Positions 8,098-17,192 of a stretch of 64,000 bases of DNA are shown here, one piece after another. Numbering within the stretch: the first letter of the stretch is position 1; the number at the start of each line of letters is the position of its first letter. The position numbers and the translations under genes are program-made. The notes under the pieces are model-generated. The model was not told where the DNA came from, made no database searches, and worked only from the letters and a program-made list of their open reading frames with translations. Location: positions 1 through 64,000 of the forward strand of contig NZ_JANHOH010000010.1 of NCBI RefSeq assembly GCF_024498135.1. The letters are read 5' to 3'. Source of the DNA: Mucilaginibacter aquariorum (GTDB taxonomy: Bacteria > Bacteroidota > Bacteroidia > Sphingobacteriales > Sphingobacteriaceae).

Positions 8098-8295
8098 GCG
8101 AGATAAATTATATTTTAAAAATTCTTTGCCTCTTTTAACACTATCTAAATTTGCTTTTGTAACGAGCCGACAATAGACAGAGATTCCATGTGAGTTTTTT
8201 ATTAAACCGCGAAAAAATTGCTTTTTCGCATTTATTTACTCACTTTTCACCCCCCTCACCAATCGTTACTAAACTATTTTCAGTTGCACATTAGC

Positions 8296-8310
8296 CCATG
8301 TAAAACATGG
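8296..8310. promoter_or_regulatory. Palindrome CCATGT-AAA-ACATGG in the nrdB leader
   Basis: A perfect 6-bp dyad with a 3-base centre, about 200 bp upstream of nrdB. It does not match the NrdR box consensus I know. It could be an operator or a hairpin in the leader RNA. Confidence 0.35.
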
Positions 8311-8373
8311 TGTCTCTTTTCTGTTTCGATAGAACTACCGATAACATAGATAGCGTTAAAAGAACTTCTACTT

Positions 8374-8381
8374 CAAAGATA
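8374..8381 (-). promoter_or_regulatory. Putative -7 promoter box for nrdBA
   Basis: On the minus strand TATCTTTG fits the Bacteroidota TAnnTTTG -7 element exactly. A TTTGAC lies upstream, but at 25 bases, slightly longer than the usual spacing. Confidence 0.4.
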
Positions 8382-8702
8382 GGTCATGATGCTATTTAAT
8401 GTTAGTCAAAGTTTTTAACATCACCTATGAGTTATGAACACTTTGGCGCCCGCGGTAAAAATTATTGTGTGATGACAAAAAATTCAATCCACTTGTAAAC
8501 AGCAGCTTAGCGCTACATTTTTTATTTTAGAGTGTGAAGCTATGTGAATTTTTCTAAAAGATTTAGAGGTTATGAACATCTACCTAACAGCCTTAAAAGC
8601 AATGCAAACGCTTAAGCTAAAACACTTTGGAAACGCAGTTTTACCACTTGGAAATTCCTAAAAGGAGTAACGTTTTTGCAACAAAAAACAATGTGGAAAA
8701 AG

Positions 8703-8734
8703 AAAAAAACATCCCTGCTATTTTGTGCGGGGAT
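8703..8734 (-). terminator. Terminator of msrB
   Basis: On the minus strand ATCCCCGC pairs with GCAGGGAT, followed by GTTTTTTTC. It lies 37 bp past the msrB stop. Confidence 0.7.
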
Positions 8735-8770
8735 AGCAATTTTTAAATTTTAGAGGCCTGTATTATTGAC

Positions 8771-9142
8771 TTATTTTTTCAGTTCGTCAACCGGTATAAA
8801 TTTCATAGAAACTGAGTTTACGCAGTGCCTTGTATTTTTAGGCGTCATATACTCACCCTGAAAAACGTGACCTAAATGGGCACCACAATTAGCACAAAGT
8901 ATTTCGGTACGGCGGCCGTCGGCATCGGTTTCCCACCTTACGGCTCCGGCTATCTCGTCATCAAAGCTTGGCCAGCCACAATGCGATTCAAATTTTGATT
9001 CGGATGTGTAAAGCGGGGCATCGCAACGCCTGCAAACGTATACGCCTTCGGCCTTGTTGTTTAGCAGCTCGCCGGTAAACGGGCGCTCTGTTCCTTTATG
9101 TAATATGATATATTCCTCTTCGGGGGTTAATTGATTATACAT
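8771..9142 (-). CDS. msrB: Peptide-methionine (R)-S-oxide reductase MsrB
   Basis: Repairs methionine-R-sulfoxide in proteins. The 123-residue single-domain protein has zinc ligands C37/C40 (CRRC) and C83/C86 (CANC), the G-H-V-F motif, and catalytic C107 in RHCVNS (most family members have RYCVNS). Length fits a cytoplasmic stand-alone MsrB without signal peptide or MsrA fusion. Its start codon abuts a low-complexity spacer, and a terminator follows at 8703-8734. Confidence 0.94.
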   Translation of the reverse strand: MYNQLTPEEEYIILHKGTERPFTGELLNNKAEGVYVCRRCDAPLYTSESKFESHCGWPSFDDEIAGAVRWETDADGRRTEILCANCGAHLGHVFQGEYMTPKNTRHCVNSVSMKFIPVDELKK

Positions 9143-9184
9143 TTTAATTAGTGATTTATTGAATTAGCGAATTAGTGATTAAAG
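9143..9184. repeat. Degenerate tandem word spacer (ATTAGTGATT family)
   Basis: Immediately upstream of msrB the words AATTAGTGATT, GAATTAGCG and AATTAGTGATT follow one another. This is one of several word families occupying spacers in this window. Confidence 0.5.
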
Positions 9185-9318
9185 CTCAAAAAAGCAGCCC
9201 TTTCACCTTTGATTCTATATAAATATACGACAATTTGGTGGCAAATTTTTTTTGTAAAGAGGATGTTTACACAGGTTTGACGGATGAATAGTATATTTAC
9301 TTGTTAACTATTTGAACG

Positions 9319-9804
9319 ATGAAGAATATCCTTATTGCGGGCTTTTTAACCCTTGTTGAAACTGTATATCCTAACCAAAGCCGCCCGGTTAAAATCCCAC
9401 CCAGATTTGAAAATTACCTTACTTCCAAAGATAATGCGAGACGTGCTTTTTTTAAATTCGATAAAAATCGTGATAGCTATTTGTTTAATAAAACCAGTTG
9501 CCAATATGATCTATCTAATGATGATGTTTTAAGAATTGAAAAATTAATTAGCAAACGAGTTACAGCATATAATAAAACTGCAAATAGTACTATTAAGCAG
9601 CCTGAGAAATACTATAAGCAGTTTGTAGCTATTATAAATACTAAAAGGGAAAAAGAAGTGTGGGTAAACTGTTGTTGCTCCGTTCAAAATACCTGGAAAA
9701 CTAAAATTCAATTTGTGGAAGATGGAGGCACATGCTATTTTCAAATAAAAATTAACCTAACAAAAAATAGGATTAACTCTTTTATGACGAATGGTTTAGC
9801 ATAG
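9319..9804 (+). CDS. Hypothetical protein
   Basis: A 161-residue AT-rich gene. The N-terminal MKNILIAGFLTLVETVYP is weakly hydrophobic and may be a marginal signal peptide. The remainder is lysine/asparagine-rich with a striking WVNCCCSVQNTW stretch near residue 115, followed by a strand-like KIQFVEDGGTCYFQIKINL. Base composition differs from the neighbouring housekeeping genes, which hints at acquisition. No family recognised. It is convergent with the serine hydrolase gene. Confidence 0.5.
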   Translation: MKNILIAGFLTLVETVYPNQSRPVKIPPRFENYLTSKDNARRAFFKFDKNRDSYLFNKTSCQYDLSNDDVLRIEKLISKRVTAYNKTANSTIKQPEKYYKQFVAIINTKREKEVWVNCCCSVQNTWKTKIQFVEDGGTCYFQIKINLTKNRINSFMTNGLA

Positions 9805-9949
9805 CAGCAATAATACTCGATGTATAATATCATCCTGGTGAAGGATCTTTCTTCGCTGCTTCAGCTGAACGTAAGCTGAAAGCTTACCTAAATGCAAAGG
9901 CATAGTCCACTAATGGCTCGACAAGCTCACCATGACAAGCCTTAAACAA

Positions 9950-11470
9950 TCATTTCACCATCCCGATATGATACTCCTGTATCAGCGCCGGATTCTCTGG
10001 CGTTAAGGTAAAACTCACCCTGATATTCGCTTTCTCGCCCGTCATAATAAAATAGCCACGCAGGTTATTTTCGGCTATTACTTCGCCAACGCTCGTAATT
10101 TTTCCGGCTTTAGCATAAACGTCGGTCGCTTCTGCTTTTAGCTTATCAGGGAAATAATCCATAAAAAAGTTATCGGCGAATATACCGGTGGATTGCGGGT
10201 TGTTCCAATCAGGCAGCAGTTGTACCAGTTCATCGCGGCGTTGGGTTAATATGGCTGATGCAGGTAACGTACGGGGCTTTATACCAGATAGTGCCAGCAG
10301 CGTATCTAAAGCAATAGTATTAGCCCTGCCCCCGTTGGCGTAGGTTAAATTGGCAAACGATACTACCCCCACCCCATAATCGGGCAGGATATTCCATTGG
10401 CTGCCAAAGCCGGGTAAACCACCACTGTGGCCAACATAAACACGGTTATCACAATCTTTAGCCCAGCGCAAGCCATAACCATAAGCAGAAACCGTAGGGC
10501 ATGGCCTGCCTGTTGTAGTTTTAGCATTGGCTGTTAAATAGTTTACATCCCATGGGTATTGCATCTCGCGCACCGAACTCCTTTTTACAGGTCCATCCTC
10601 GGCATCATCCCTTGCAGGCCAGGCGTTCATGTGCACAGCCATGTATTTGCTAAAATCTTCAATAGTGGTTATCAACCCACCCATAGCGCCGTATGCACCG
10701 TCGTGCAACAGGGGCTGCTCCACCCATTTATCATCGAGCCAGCGGTAACCAAGCGCCAGTTGCCCTTTGGGCACTTTGGTATATTCCCAATAAGTATGAG
10801 TCATGCCTAAGGGTTTTAGGATATTATCGTTAATATAAGTTTCGTAGGTTTTGCCGGATACTTTTTTAATGATGTAGCCTAATGTTGCAAAACCCAGATT
10901 GCTGTACTCATACCCTTGTCCCGGGTTGTTGGAGAACGAAACGCCTTTCTTATAAATAGCGATCAAAGCATCATCAGATACAGCCAGTTGCCTGTCGCCC
11001 CAGGGGTTATCTTCGGGATAGCCGGCGGCATGGGTAAGCAGGTGGCGAATGGTTACCGGCACGGCATCTTTTGTGAGATACTTATTATTCTTCATCTCGG
11101 GGATGTACAGGTATGCCGGGTCGTCCAGTTTTAGTTTGCCCTCATCGCGCAGTTTTAGGATGGCCATGGCGGTGAGGCTCTTGGTCATACTCGCGATGCG
11201 GAAATCTGATTTGGAGGTTACCGGTGTTTTCGCCGCGACATCTGTATAGCCCACATTGCCTGTATGGATCAGTTTGCCATCAACCACAATACCATAAGCC
11301 ATGCCGGGCCAGTGGTTTTTCTCGGCATAATCCTTATACAGTTGGTCTATAACAGGGAATGTGGCTTCAATCTTTTTTAGCCTGTCGGGATCGGTAAAGG
11401 TTGCGGGTTTATATTGAGCGAAGGTGCTAGTGGTGGATAATAGCAGTAGCAGGTAGAAGTAGTTTTTCAT
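9950..11470 (-). CDS. Secreted serine hydrolase of the beta-lactamase / S12 superfamily
   Basis: A 506-residue protein with a Sec signal peptide (MKNYFYLLLLLSTTSTFAQ) and a penicillin-binding/class C fold: S-M-T-K at 94-97 carries the nucleophile and general-base Lys, YSN in the YEYSNLG stretch, and HSGG near residue 347 in place of KTG. A C-terminal extension of about 120 residues follows. Members include esterases, D-aminopeptidases and class C beta-lactamases; the HSGG variant points to an esterase/peptidase rather than a true beta-lactamase. Likely periplasmic. It stands alone. Confidence 0.85.
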   Translation of the reverse strand: MKNYFYLLLLLSTTSTFAQYKPATFTDPDRLKKIEATFPVIDQLYKDYAEKNHWPGMAYGIVVDGKLIHTGNVGYTDVAAKTPVTSKSDFRIASMTKSLTAMAILKLRDEGKLKLDDPAYLYIPEMKNNKYLTKDAVPVTIRHLLTHAAGYPEDNPWGDRQLAVSDDALIAIYKKGVSFSNNPGQGYEYSNLGFATLGYIIKKVSGKTYETYINDNILKPLGMTHTYWEYTKVPKGQLALGYRWLDDKWVEQPLLHDGAYGAMGGLITTIEDFSKYMAVHMNAWPARDDAEDGPVKRSSVREMQYPWDVNYLTANAKTTTGRPCPTVSAYGYGLRWAKDCDNRVYVGHSGGLPGFGSQWNILPDYGVGVVSFANLTYANGGRANTIALDTLLALSGIKPRTLPASAILTQRRDELVQLLPDWNNPQSTGIFADNFFMDYFPDKLKAEATDVYAKAGKITSVGEVIAENNLRGYFIMTGEKANIRVSFTLTPENPALIQEYHIGMVK

Positions 11471-11509
11471 ATTAATGATCTGGATTACCGAATTTAGGAA
11501 TTCTTTTTG

Positions 11510-11740
11510 TCATCCTGAACTTGTTTCAGGACCCCTCAGGATAGTTCGCCACCTTGCTTATGGCTGCCGAAATAAATTCGGCATAACGGATTGTTTTGCG
11601 TTAGGGAGTGCAGCGGATACCGGCCCTGTGATTAAGGCCTGTGCAGTATGAGCGAAAAGCCCGGGCCGCAGGCAACGCCCCTAATAGTTCAAGAATGTAT
11701 GTCGGCGATTAGATGCTTCGCTATCGCTCAGCATGACAAA
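11510..11740. repeat. REP-like palindrome halves enclosing another element
   Basis: The left half GTCATCCTGAACTTGTTTC (about 11511) and right half GGCGATTAGATGCTTCGC...CAGCATGACAAA (11703-11740) are inverted copies of each other, as at 20489-20571 and 21247-21342. Here they are separated by about 165 bp that include the 82-bp element. Confidence 0.65.
11598..11679. repeat. 82-bp dispersed element, copy A
   Basis: Begins GCGTTAGGGAGTGCAGCGG and ends CCGGGCCGCAGGCAACGCC. It has the same length and nearly the same sequence as 21356-21437 except for a variable central segment of about 20 bases. The tips GCGTT and AACGC are inverted, with GCGG/CCGC next inside, suggesting a foldable unit. Confidence 0.8.
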
Positions 11741-11746
11741 TTGGAC

Positions 11747-11776
11747 AAAAAAAATCCCGGCCAAATGACCGGGATC
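11747..11776 (-). terminator. Terminator of sucD
   Basis: On the minus strand ATCCCGG pairs with CCGGGAT, followed by at least seven T. It lies 40 bp past the sucD stop. Confidence 0.8.
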
Positions 11777-11814
11777 TCCATATATCTTGATTCTTGACTC
11801 TTATCGTCCTGAAT

Positions 11815-12693
11815 CTATTTAAGCTTAGCTAACTCCTCTGCCATGGCAGCGCCAATTTCGGCAGGAGATTCTACTACACGGATACCACACTCGCGCATGA
11901 TCTTCATTTTAGCGGCAGCTGTATCATCGGCACCGCCAACAATTGCACCGGCGTGGCCCATACGGCGGCCCGGAGGCGCAGTTTGGCCGGCAATGAAACC
12001 AACGACAGGCTTTGTACCGTTCTCTTTGATCCAGCGGGCAGCATCAGCTTCCATGCCACCACCAATTTCACCAATCATGATGATACCGTGTGTTTCGGGG
12101 TCGTTCATTAATAATTCAACAGCTTCTTTGGTTGGGGTACCAATGATTGGGTCGCCACCAATACCAATAGCGGTAGTAATACCTAAACCGGCTTTAACAA
12201 CCTGATCAACCGCTTCGTAAGTAAGCGTACCTGATTTTGAAACTACACCAACGTTACCTTTTTTGAAGATAAAGCCCGGCATAATACCAATTTTGGTTTC
12301 GTCTGCAGTAATAATACCCGGGCAGTTAGGGCCAATAAGGCGGCTATCTTTATCGGTTAAATACTCTTTCACCAGTATCATATCCTTTGTAGGGATACCT
12401 TCGGTGATACATACAATAACTTTGATACCGGCTTCTGCGGCCTCCATAATAGCATCGGCAGCAAATGCAGGCGGTACAAATATGATAGATACATCAGCAC
12501 CGGTTGCATCAACCGCGTCTTTAACGGTATTAAAAACTGGTTTGTCCAGGTGTTTCTGACCACCTTTACCCGGTGTAACACCACCAACTAACTGTGTGCC
12601 ATACTCAATCATCTGGGTAGCATGGTAAGTACCTTCGTTACCTGTAAAACCTTGTACTATAACTTTAGAATCTTTATTTACGAGAACGCTCAT
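11815..12693 (-). CDS. sucD: Succinate-CoA ligase [ADP-forming], alpha subunit
   Basis: The TCA-cycle enzyme that interconverts succinyl-CoA and succinate with substrate-level phosphorylation. It has 292 residues from the ATG at 12693; an in-frame start 24 bases upstream is unlikely because MSVLVNKDSKVIVQGFTG is the conserved N-terminus. The CoA-binding Rossmann domain (QGFTGNEGTYH) is followed by the ligase domain with phosphohistidine in GRRMGHAGAI (about residue 245). The beta subunit SucC is not adjacent, which is common in this group. A strong terminator follows. Confidence 0.95.
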   Translation of the reverse strand: MSVLVNKDSKVIVQGFTGNEGTYHATQMIEYGTQLVGGVTPGKGGQKHLDKPVFNTVKDAVDATGADVSIIFVPPAFAADAIMEAAEAGIKVIVCITEGIPTKDMILVKEYLTDKDSRLIGPNCPGIITADETKIGIMPGFIFKKGNVGVVSKSGTLTYEAVDQVVKAGLGITTAIGIGGDPIIGTPTKEAVELLMNDPETHGIIMIGEIGGGMEADAARWIKENGTKPVVGFIAGQTAPPGRRMGHAGAIVGGADDTAAAKMKIMRECGIRVVESPAEIGAAMAEELAKLK

Positions 12694-12894
12694 TGGCTTT
12701 TTTGTTTTGTATGGCAAAGCTAAAAAAAAAATCGCCCCTCCACCCTTTAATGGGTTAATTTTTCAAAAATTACTTTTAGGTTATGTACCCATACATCTAA
12801 AACTTACAGCAGAAAAAGGCATCAATTTTAATCATAACATAGTTTTAATATCATTTTGGTTATTTTAGCCTGCAAACAAACACCTATCCATCTC

Positions 12895-13896
12895 ATGAAA
12901 AAACACCAATTGTTACTTTTAGGTTTAATTTACTGCCTGTTTTTTACCACTAATGCAAATGCGCAGTTTGGCAGCTTTGGCAAAAAGCTACTCGACAAAG
13001 GCACCGAAATGGTATCGGGCGGCGGGCTTAACAAGATCCTGAAACAACCGCAAGCCATTACTACTAATTTTAAGGACGTTGATAAAACAGGCTCCAAGCC
13101 ACCCTCTTATTTAGAAGGGCAACAACCACAGCCATTGTATTTATTGCCAAAAGCGCCAAATGGCGGCTATAAACTTTGCGCCGGCTTTTACGAAATGACC
13201 AACAAAAGCTATTGCCTGCATGCCGGTACACGTGGCCCAAGTAAAGGCGATGGTTATATGCTGGCCCCGGTGCTTGGCCCTAAAAGCGAGGTGGTGATAC
13301 GCATACTTAAAAGTGCCGAGCAACACCCTAACGTTAAACAGCATGATATACAAGTATTACTATGGGCTATTATTGCCCGCACGCGCTTTGTTGATATGGG
13401 GACTGATATTAAGCTAACTGCAACTACCCTATTAACTACGCAAGAATTGCTGATGCTGGAAGGCGGCGCACTGGGCGTATTGCCTGCCAATGTGATGGAT
13501 AAAGCCAAAGGCCAGTTACCACCTGCGGTACAGGCAGTTTTTGAAGCAGAGAACAACATCCGCAGACTTGCAGCATCCGGAAACTCATCTTACGAGGAAA
13601 TGGAAAAGTACGCTGTGCTTGCTGGTATTGCTGCCCAGCCGGACCCTGAAGTACCGTCGGGCATTTGGTCGCTGCATCCGGATGGTTATTATGTTAGATA
13701 TTTCCCAAGCGGTTATTCCATTACACGGGTACAGGTATACGTGCCACAAGAATTGGTAGGCACCAAACCCGACTTAGTTTATGATGGCCCCAAAGGTATT
13801 GCCTGCCCAGCCAACGTAGGCGCACAACGCCTAGCACAAACCAACGAACCGCTAAACCCGGACTATACCAAAAAACTAACAATAATTTGCAAGTAA
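12895..13896 (+). CDS. Hypothetical secreted protein
   Basis: A 333-residue protein from the ATG at 12895, giving a good signal peptide (MKKHQLLLLGLIYCLFFTTNANAQ); the in-frame ATG 39 bases upstream would spoil it. The mature protein starts with a Gly/Lys-rich FGSFGKKLLDKGTEMVSGGG segment, then an alpha-rich middle containing ILLWAIIAR-like helices, and a C-terminal part with IWSLHPDGYYVRYFPSGYS and several Cys. I do not recognise the family. It is monocistronic, with its own terminator at 13910. Confidence 0.6.
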   Translation: MKKHQLLLLGLIYCLFFTTNANAQFGSFGKKLLDKGTEMVSGGGLNKILKQPQAITTNFKDVDKTGSKPPSYLEGQQPQPLYLLPKAPNGGYKLCAGFYEMTNKSYCLHAGTRGPSKGDGYMLAPVLGPKSEVVIRILKSAEQHPNVKQHDIQVLLWAIIARTRFVDMGTDIKLTATTLLTTQELLMLEGGALGVLPANVMDKAKGQLPPAVQAVFEAENNIRRLAASGNSSYEEMEKYAVLAGIAAQPDPEVPSGIWSLHPDGYYVRYFPSGYSITRVQVYVPQELVGTKPDLVYDGPKGIACPANVGAQRLAQTNEPLNPDYTKKLTIICK

Positions 13897-13909
13897 TTAG
13901 TTTTACAAG

Positions 13910-13935
13910 GGCAGCTTAAACAAGCTGCCTTTTTT
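13910..13935 (+). terminator. Rho-independent terminator
   Basis: GGCAGCTT, loop AAAC, AAGCTGCC, then TTTTTT, 13 bp after the stop of the preceding plus-strand gene. Confidence 0.85.
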
Positions 13936-14025
13936 GTATTACATTATTTCCCGCCTGTTAAAATCTGTTAAACGCTATTCATTGTAAAATTATAGCCTTA
14001 TATTTATATCAACACATTTTTACCG

Positions 14026-14796
14026 ATGAGATACCTGTTAGCCTTATTGTTTTTGCTGCTTTGCATTCAGGCGAATGCGCAAATAGTTACGGGCTTTGTC
14101 ATCGATAAAAAAACCCGTAAACCAATGGAGTACATTATGGTGGCGGCTTCTACTACCAACACCATGACCAACGAGCAAGGTGCTTTTACCCTGCGGATAT
14201 CAAAGATCACCGATACCCTGCGCATTAAGGCCATGGGATATATGCCTTATACAAAAGCAATTACCCCATGGAACGGGCAATTGAAACTGATAGAGCTGGA
14301 AACTGCATCCATCAGGCTGAATGAAGTAGCCATTGTAGCCAAGCGCAACTTTATCCGTGACAGTGTAAATAACCGAAAGCAGTTTGCCAAAGAGTTTGCC
14401 TTTAAAGGTCCTACTTTTAAAGAGATAATGCGGCCAACCGCCATCAATATACCGTTTGCCTGGGCCACAATTGATCTGTTATCTTTATTTCGCTCGATAA
14501 ATAAAAAAAATACGAAGGAATATCATCTGCAGCAAACTATGCTGCGTTACGAGCGGGAAGATCATACGGCCCAACGCTTTAACCGTGCCCTGGTTGGGCG
14601 GATAACTAACCTGCAAGGCGACGCCCTGGATGATTTTATAACCGAATACCGCCCCACCCCTGCCCAGATAAATGTAATGACCGATTACAACCTGGTATTT
14701 TATATCAAAGACAGCCTGCGGAAATTCAAGGCAAAAAACGAAAAGGGCATAGGCAGCAAGCCGGATTTCAAGGTGGATACAACATTAGCAGATTAG
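14026..14796 (+). CDS. Carboxypeptidase-regulatory-like (CarboxypepD_reg) domain protein
   Basis: A 256-residue secreted protein with signal peptide MRYLLALLFLLLCIQANAQ, followed directly by IVTGFVIDKKTRKPMEYIMV, the start of the beta-sandwich CarboxypepD_reg-like domain (about 20-105) common in Bacteroidota surface proteins. This is the plug-preceding domain of TonB receptors, but no receptor follows here. The C-terminal half (about 106-256) is alpha-helical and charged with no known domain. A role at the cell envelope is inferred. Confidence 0.75.
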   Translation: MRYLLALLFLLLCIQANAQIVTGFVIDKKTRKPMEYIMVAASTTNTMTNEQGAFTLRISKITDTLRIKAMGYMPYTKAITPWNGQLKLIELETASIRLNEVAIVAKRNFIRDSVNNRKQFAKEFAFKGPTFKEIMRPTAINIPFAWATIDLLSLFRSINKKNTKEYHLQQTMLRYEREDHTAQRFNRALVGRITNLQGDALDDFITEYRPTPAQINVMTDYNLVFYIKDSLRKFKAKNEKGIGSKPDFKVDTTLAD

Positions 14797-14868
14797 CTTG
14801 CTATCAAAAACTCCCCCTTCAGGGGAGTAATACCCATTAACAGACATAAAGGTAATTTACTGGTTAGG

Positions 14869-14976
14869 ATTCCCTCCCTGGGGAGGGGTGTGTAGGGATG
14901 TGTAGTGGCAGGGAGGGGTTTATTCGCCCTGCTTTACGCCGAAACCCCTCCCTATACCCTCCCGTTGGGAGGGAAT
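14869..14976. repeat. GC-rich palindromic element
   Basis: ATTCCCTCCC (14869-14878) is inverted at 14967-14976, and AGGGAGGGGTTT (14910-14921) at 14942-14953, giving nested arms around a short centre. It fills most of the spacer between two convergent genes and resembles the other CCCTCCCC-type elements in this window. Confidence 0.7.
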
Positions 14977-14998
14977 CGCACAAGCCTCATGCTTTTTT

Positions 14999-16246
14999 TT
15001 ACTCATGCGCTATTACATTCAGGGGGGGCATTATAAACTCCTTCTCACTCTTCGCCACCACTATAGTTGCTATGCCATTGCCAATCACATTGGTGATAGC
15101 CCGTGCTTCGCTCATAAACCGATCTACCCCCAGCAATATAGCCACACCTTCAACAGGAATAATTTTAATAGCCGCCAGCGTGGATGTGAGCACAATAAAG
15201 CCACTGCCGGTTACCCCCGCCGCACCCTTTGAGGTGATCATGAGGATGCCGATAATGGTAAGCTGCTGCTCTATCGAAAGGTCTATCTTAAACACCTGCG
15301 CCAGGAAAATTACCGACATGGAAAGATAAATAGTTGTACCATCCAGATTAAACGAATATCCTGCGGGTATCACCAATCCGACTACTGATTTTGAGCAGCC
15401 AAACTTCTCCAGCTTTTCCATCATCCCCGGCAGGGCCGATTCTGATGAGGATGTGCCCAATACGATCAGGATCTCTTCCTTAATATGTTTCAGGTATTGC
15501 CACAGGCTAAATTTGTACAGGTAACAGATAATATTGAGCACTACAAATATGAACAGGAACATAGTCAGGTATACCGATCCCATCAGCAACGCCAATGGCT
15601 TAAGAGTTGCAAGTCCATAAGTACTAATGGTATACGCCATCCCGCCGAAAGCGCCGATAGGTGCCACCTTCATTACGATGTGCATCATGTTAAAAAACAC
15701 TTTGGATAGTTTATCAAATGTTTTAATAACCGATTGCCCCGTCTCCCCCATCCGGCTAAGGCCGAAGCCAAATAGTATAGCAAAGAAAAGGATCTGCAGG
15801 ATATCGCCTTTGGCAAAAGCCTCGAAGGCATTGGTGGGGACAATGTGGGTTATAAAATCGCCCCATTTCATTTCAGATGCTGCCTTTTCATAAACGGCAA
15901 GCTTACTGGCATCAACCTTAACATGGTTATTGATAAAGTTGGCACCGGGTTTTATCACATTGGCTACTGTAACACCAATTACAAGGGCCAGCGTAGTAAC
16001 TATTTCAAAGTAAAGCAGGGCTTTACCACCTACCCGGCCAACCTTTTTCATATCACTCATGCCGGCAATACCCAGCACTATGGTAAAGAAAATAATAGGG
16101 GCTATCAGCAGCGTTATCAGGCTGATAAAGATCTTGCTGATCATCTGCGCGGTTGGCGCAAAATCTTTAAAAAACAATCCCACTACCACGCCCAATATTA
16201 TGGCAATGATAACCTGGAAGGTGAGGTTGGTGACAAGGCGTTTCAT
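14999..16246 (-). CDS. Dicarboxylate/amino acid:cation symporter (DAACS family)
   Basis: A 415-residue inner-membrane transporter. The ATG at 16246 is preferred over an in-frame TTG three codons upstream. It shows the fold's signatures: serine-rich re-entrant loop GTSSSESALPGMM and the TM7 motif NLDGTTIY, preceded by about six hydrophobic helices. Family members take up C4-dicarboxylates (DctA), glutamate or aspartate (GltP/GltT) with protons or sodium. Substrate cannot be settled by eye. It is a single gene with no two-component regulator nearby. Confidence 0.9.
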   Translation of the reverse strand: MKRLVTNLTFQVIIAIILGVVVGLFFKDFAPTAQMISKIFISLITLLIAPIIFFTIVLGIAGMSDMKKVGRVGGKALLYFEIVTTLALVIGVTVANVIKPGANFINNHVKVDASKLAVYEKAASEMKWGDFITHIVPTNAFEAFAKGDILQILFFAILFGFGLSRMGETGQSVIKTFDKLSKVFFNMMHIVMKVAPIGAFGGMAYTISTYGLATLKPLALLMGSVYLTMFLFIFVVLNIICYLYKFSLWQYLKHIKEEILIVLGTSSSESALPGMMEKLEKFGCSKSVVGLVIPAGYSFNLDGTTIYLSMSVIFLAQVFKIDLSIEQQLTIIGILMITSKGAAGVTGSGFIVLTSTLAAIKIIPVEGVAILLGVDRFMSEARAITNVIGNGIATIVVAKSEKEFIMPPLNVIAHE

Positions 16247-16335
16247 TACAAACAATAATACGATTATTTATAAACAAGTTAGCCCGAGCCGCAAAACCAA
16301 TTTAAGGTAAATGCGTACATTGCTTATCTCATTAA

Positions 16336-17184
16336 ATGCCTGCCGAAATGAATACTTCTCCAAATAATCAACAAGCTGCTAAGGCCCAAACTTTTAAAGC
16401 ATTACATGAACGAACAGGGCTTTTTGTGATCCCTAACCCATGGGATGCCGGTTCGGCAAAAATGCTTGCGGCTTTGGGTTTTGAAGCGCTGGCTACCACA
16501 AGCGCCGGACTTGCTTATGCGCTGGGTCGTCCTGATGGTAGCGTCAGTCGGGATGAGGCCCTGGAAAATTCTCGCGCAATTGTTGAGGCGACAAGCCTGC
16601 CCGTGGCTGCCGATCTGGAAAATGGGTATGGAGATGATTCCGAAGCATGTGCAGAAACTATCCTGCTTGCCGCAAAGGCGGGTTTGGCCGGTGGCTCTAT
16701 TGAAGATGCTACCGGCAATGCCGAAGATCCTATTTATTCATTTGAACATTCGGTAGCACGTATTAAAGCCGCTGTAAAAGCCGCGCGCAGCTTGCCCGAT
16801 CCATTTATGCTTACTGCAAGGGCCGAAAATTTTTTACATGGCCGTACCGATCTGAAAGATACCATCCGCAGGTTAGAGGCTTATGCCGATGCAGGGGCAG
16901 ATGTGCTTTACGCGCCCGGTTTAACTACATTAGAAGAGGTTGATGCCGTTGTACGGGCTGTTTCTCCAAAACCGGTAAACGTTTTATTAAGTGTAAACAG
17001 CCCCGATTTTACGTTAGATGCACTGGCCAAATTGGGCGTACGAAGGGTAAGCGTTGGTTCATTGCTGGCGCGGGTTGCCTACGGTTCGTTTTTTACAGCA
17101 GCGCAAGAACTGCAGCAGAAAGGCACGTTCAATTTTGTTGAAAATGCTATTGGCTACGTCGATATCAATAAGATGTTTAAATAA
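16336..17184 (+). CDS. Isocitrate lyase / PEP mutase family protein
   Basis: A 282-residue TIM-barrel enzyme of the isocitrate lyase/phosphoenolpyruvate mutase superfamily. FVIPNPWDAGSAKML, TTSAGLAYALGRPD, then DLENGYGD (metal-binding D-x-x-x-G-Y-G), GGSIED and LTARAENFL are all typical of this small-size branch. It lacks the KKCGH loop of true isocitrate lyases, so oxaloacetate decarboxylase, 2,3-dimethylmalate lyase-like or unknown C-C lyase activity is more likely. A second in-frame ATG four codons in could be the start. Isolated gene. Confidence 0.85.
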   Translation: MPAEMNTSPNNQQAAKAQTFKALHERTGLFVIPNPWDAGSAKMLAALGFEALATTSAGLAYALGRPDGSVSRDEALENSRAIVEATSLPVAADLENGYGDDSEACAETILLAAKAGLAGGSIEDATGNAEDPIYSFEHSVARIKAAVKAARSLPDPFMLTARAENFLHGRTDLKDTIRRLEAYADAGADVLYAPGLTTLEEVDAVVRAVSPKPVNVLLSVNSPDFTLDALAKLGVRRVSVGSLLARVAYGSFFTAAQELQQKGTFNFVENAIGYVDINKMFK

Positions 17185-17192
17185 CCAGAGGT

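Larger units (their letters stand above)
8098..8770. other. Gene-free 673-bp region upstream of nrdB
   Basis: I see no supported coding sequence and no B12, tmRNA, RNase P or SRP signature. It contains a -7-like box TATCTTTG on the minus strand (8374-8381), which would give nrdB a leader of about 270 nt; a 15-bp palindrome CCATGT-AAA-ACATGG (8296-8310) inside that leader; a plus-strand TAAATTTG box at 8146-8153 with a TTTG 17 bases upstream; and the msrB terminator at 8703-8734. Confidence 0.5.
11471..11814. other. Repeat-filled intergenic region, no gene
   Basis: Holds a GTCATCCTGAACTT half-repeat (11510-11535), an 82-bp element (11598-11679), the partner half ending CAGCATGACAAA (11699-11740), the sucD terminator and a short TTGATTCTTGACTCTT word spacer. 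No reading frame in it looks like a protein. Confidence 0.7.

Noticed and set aside
8690..8752. A 20-codon frame MWKKKKTSLLFCAGIAIFKF with an AAAGGAG upstream
   Set aside because: The purine-rich site is over 20 bases away and the frame coincides with the msrB terminator hairpin.
8098..8770. Cobalamin riboswitch, tmRNA, RNase P RNA or SRP RNA upstream of nrdB
   Set aside because: None of the conserved sequence boxes of these RNAs was found on either strand.
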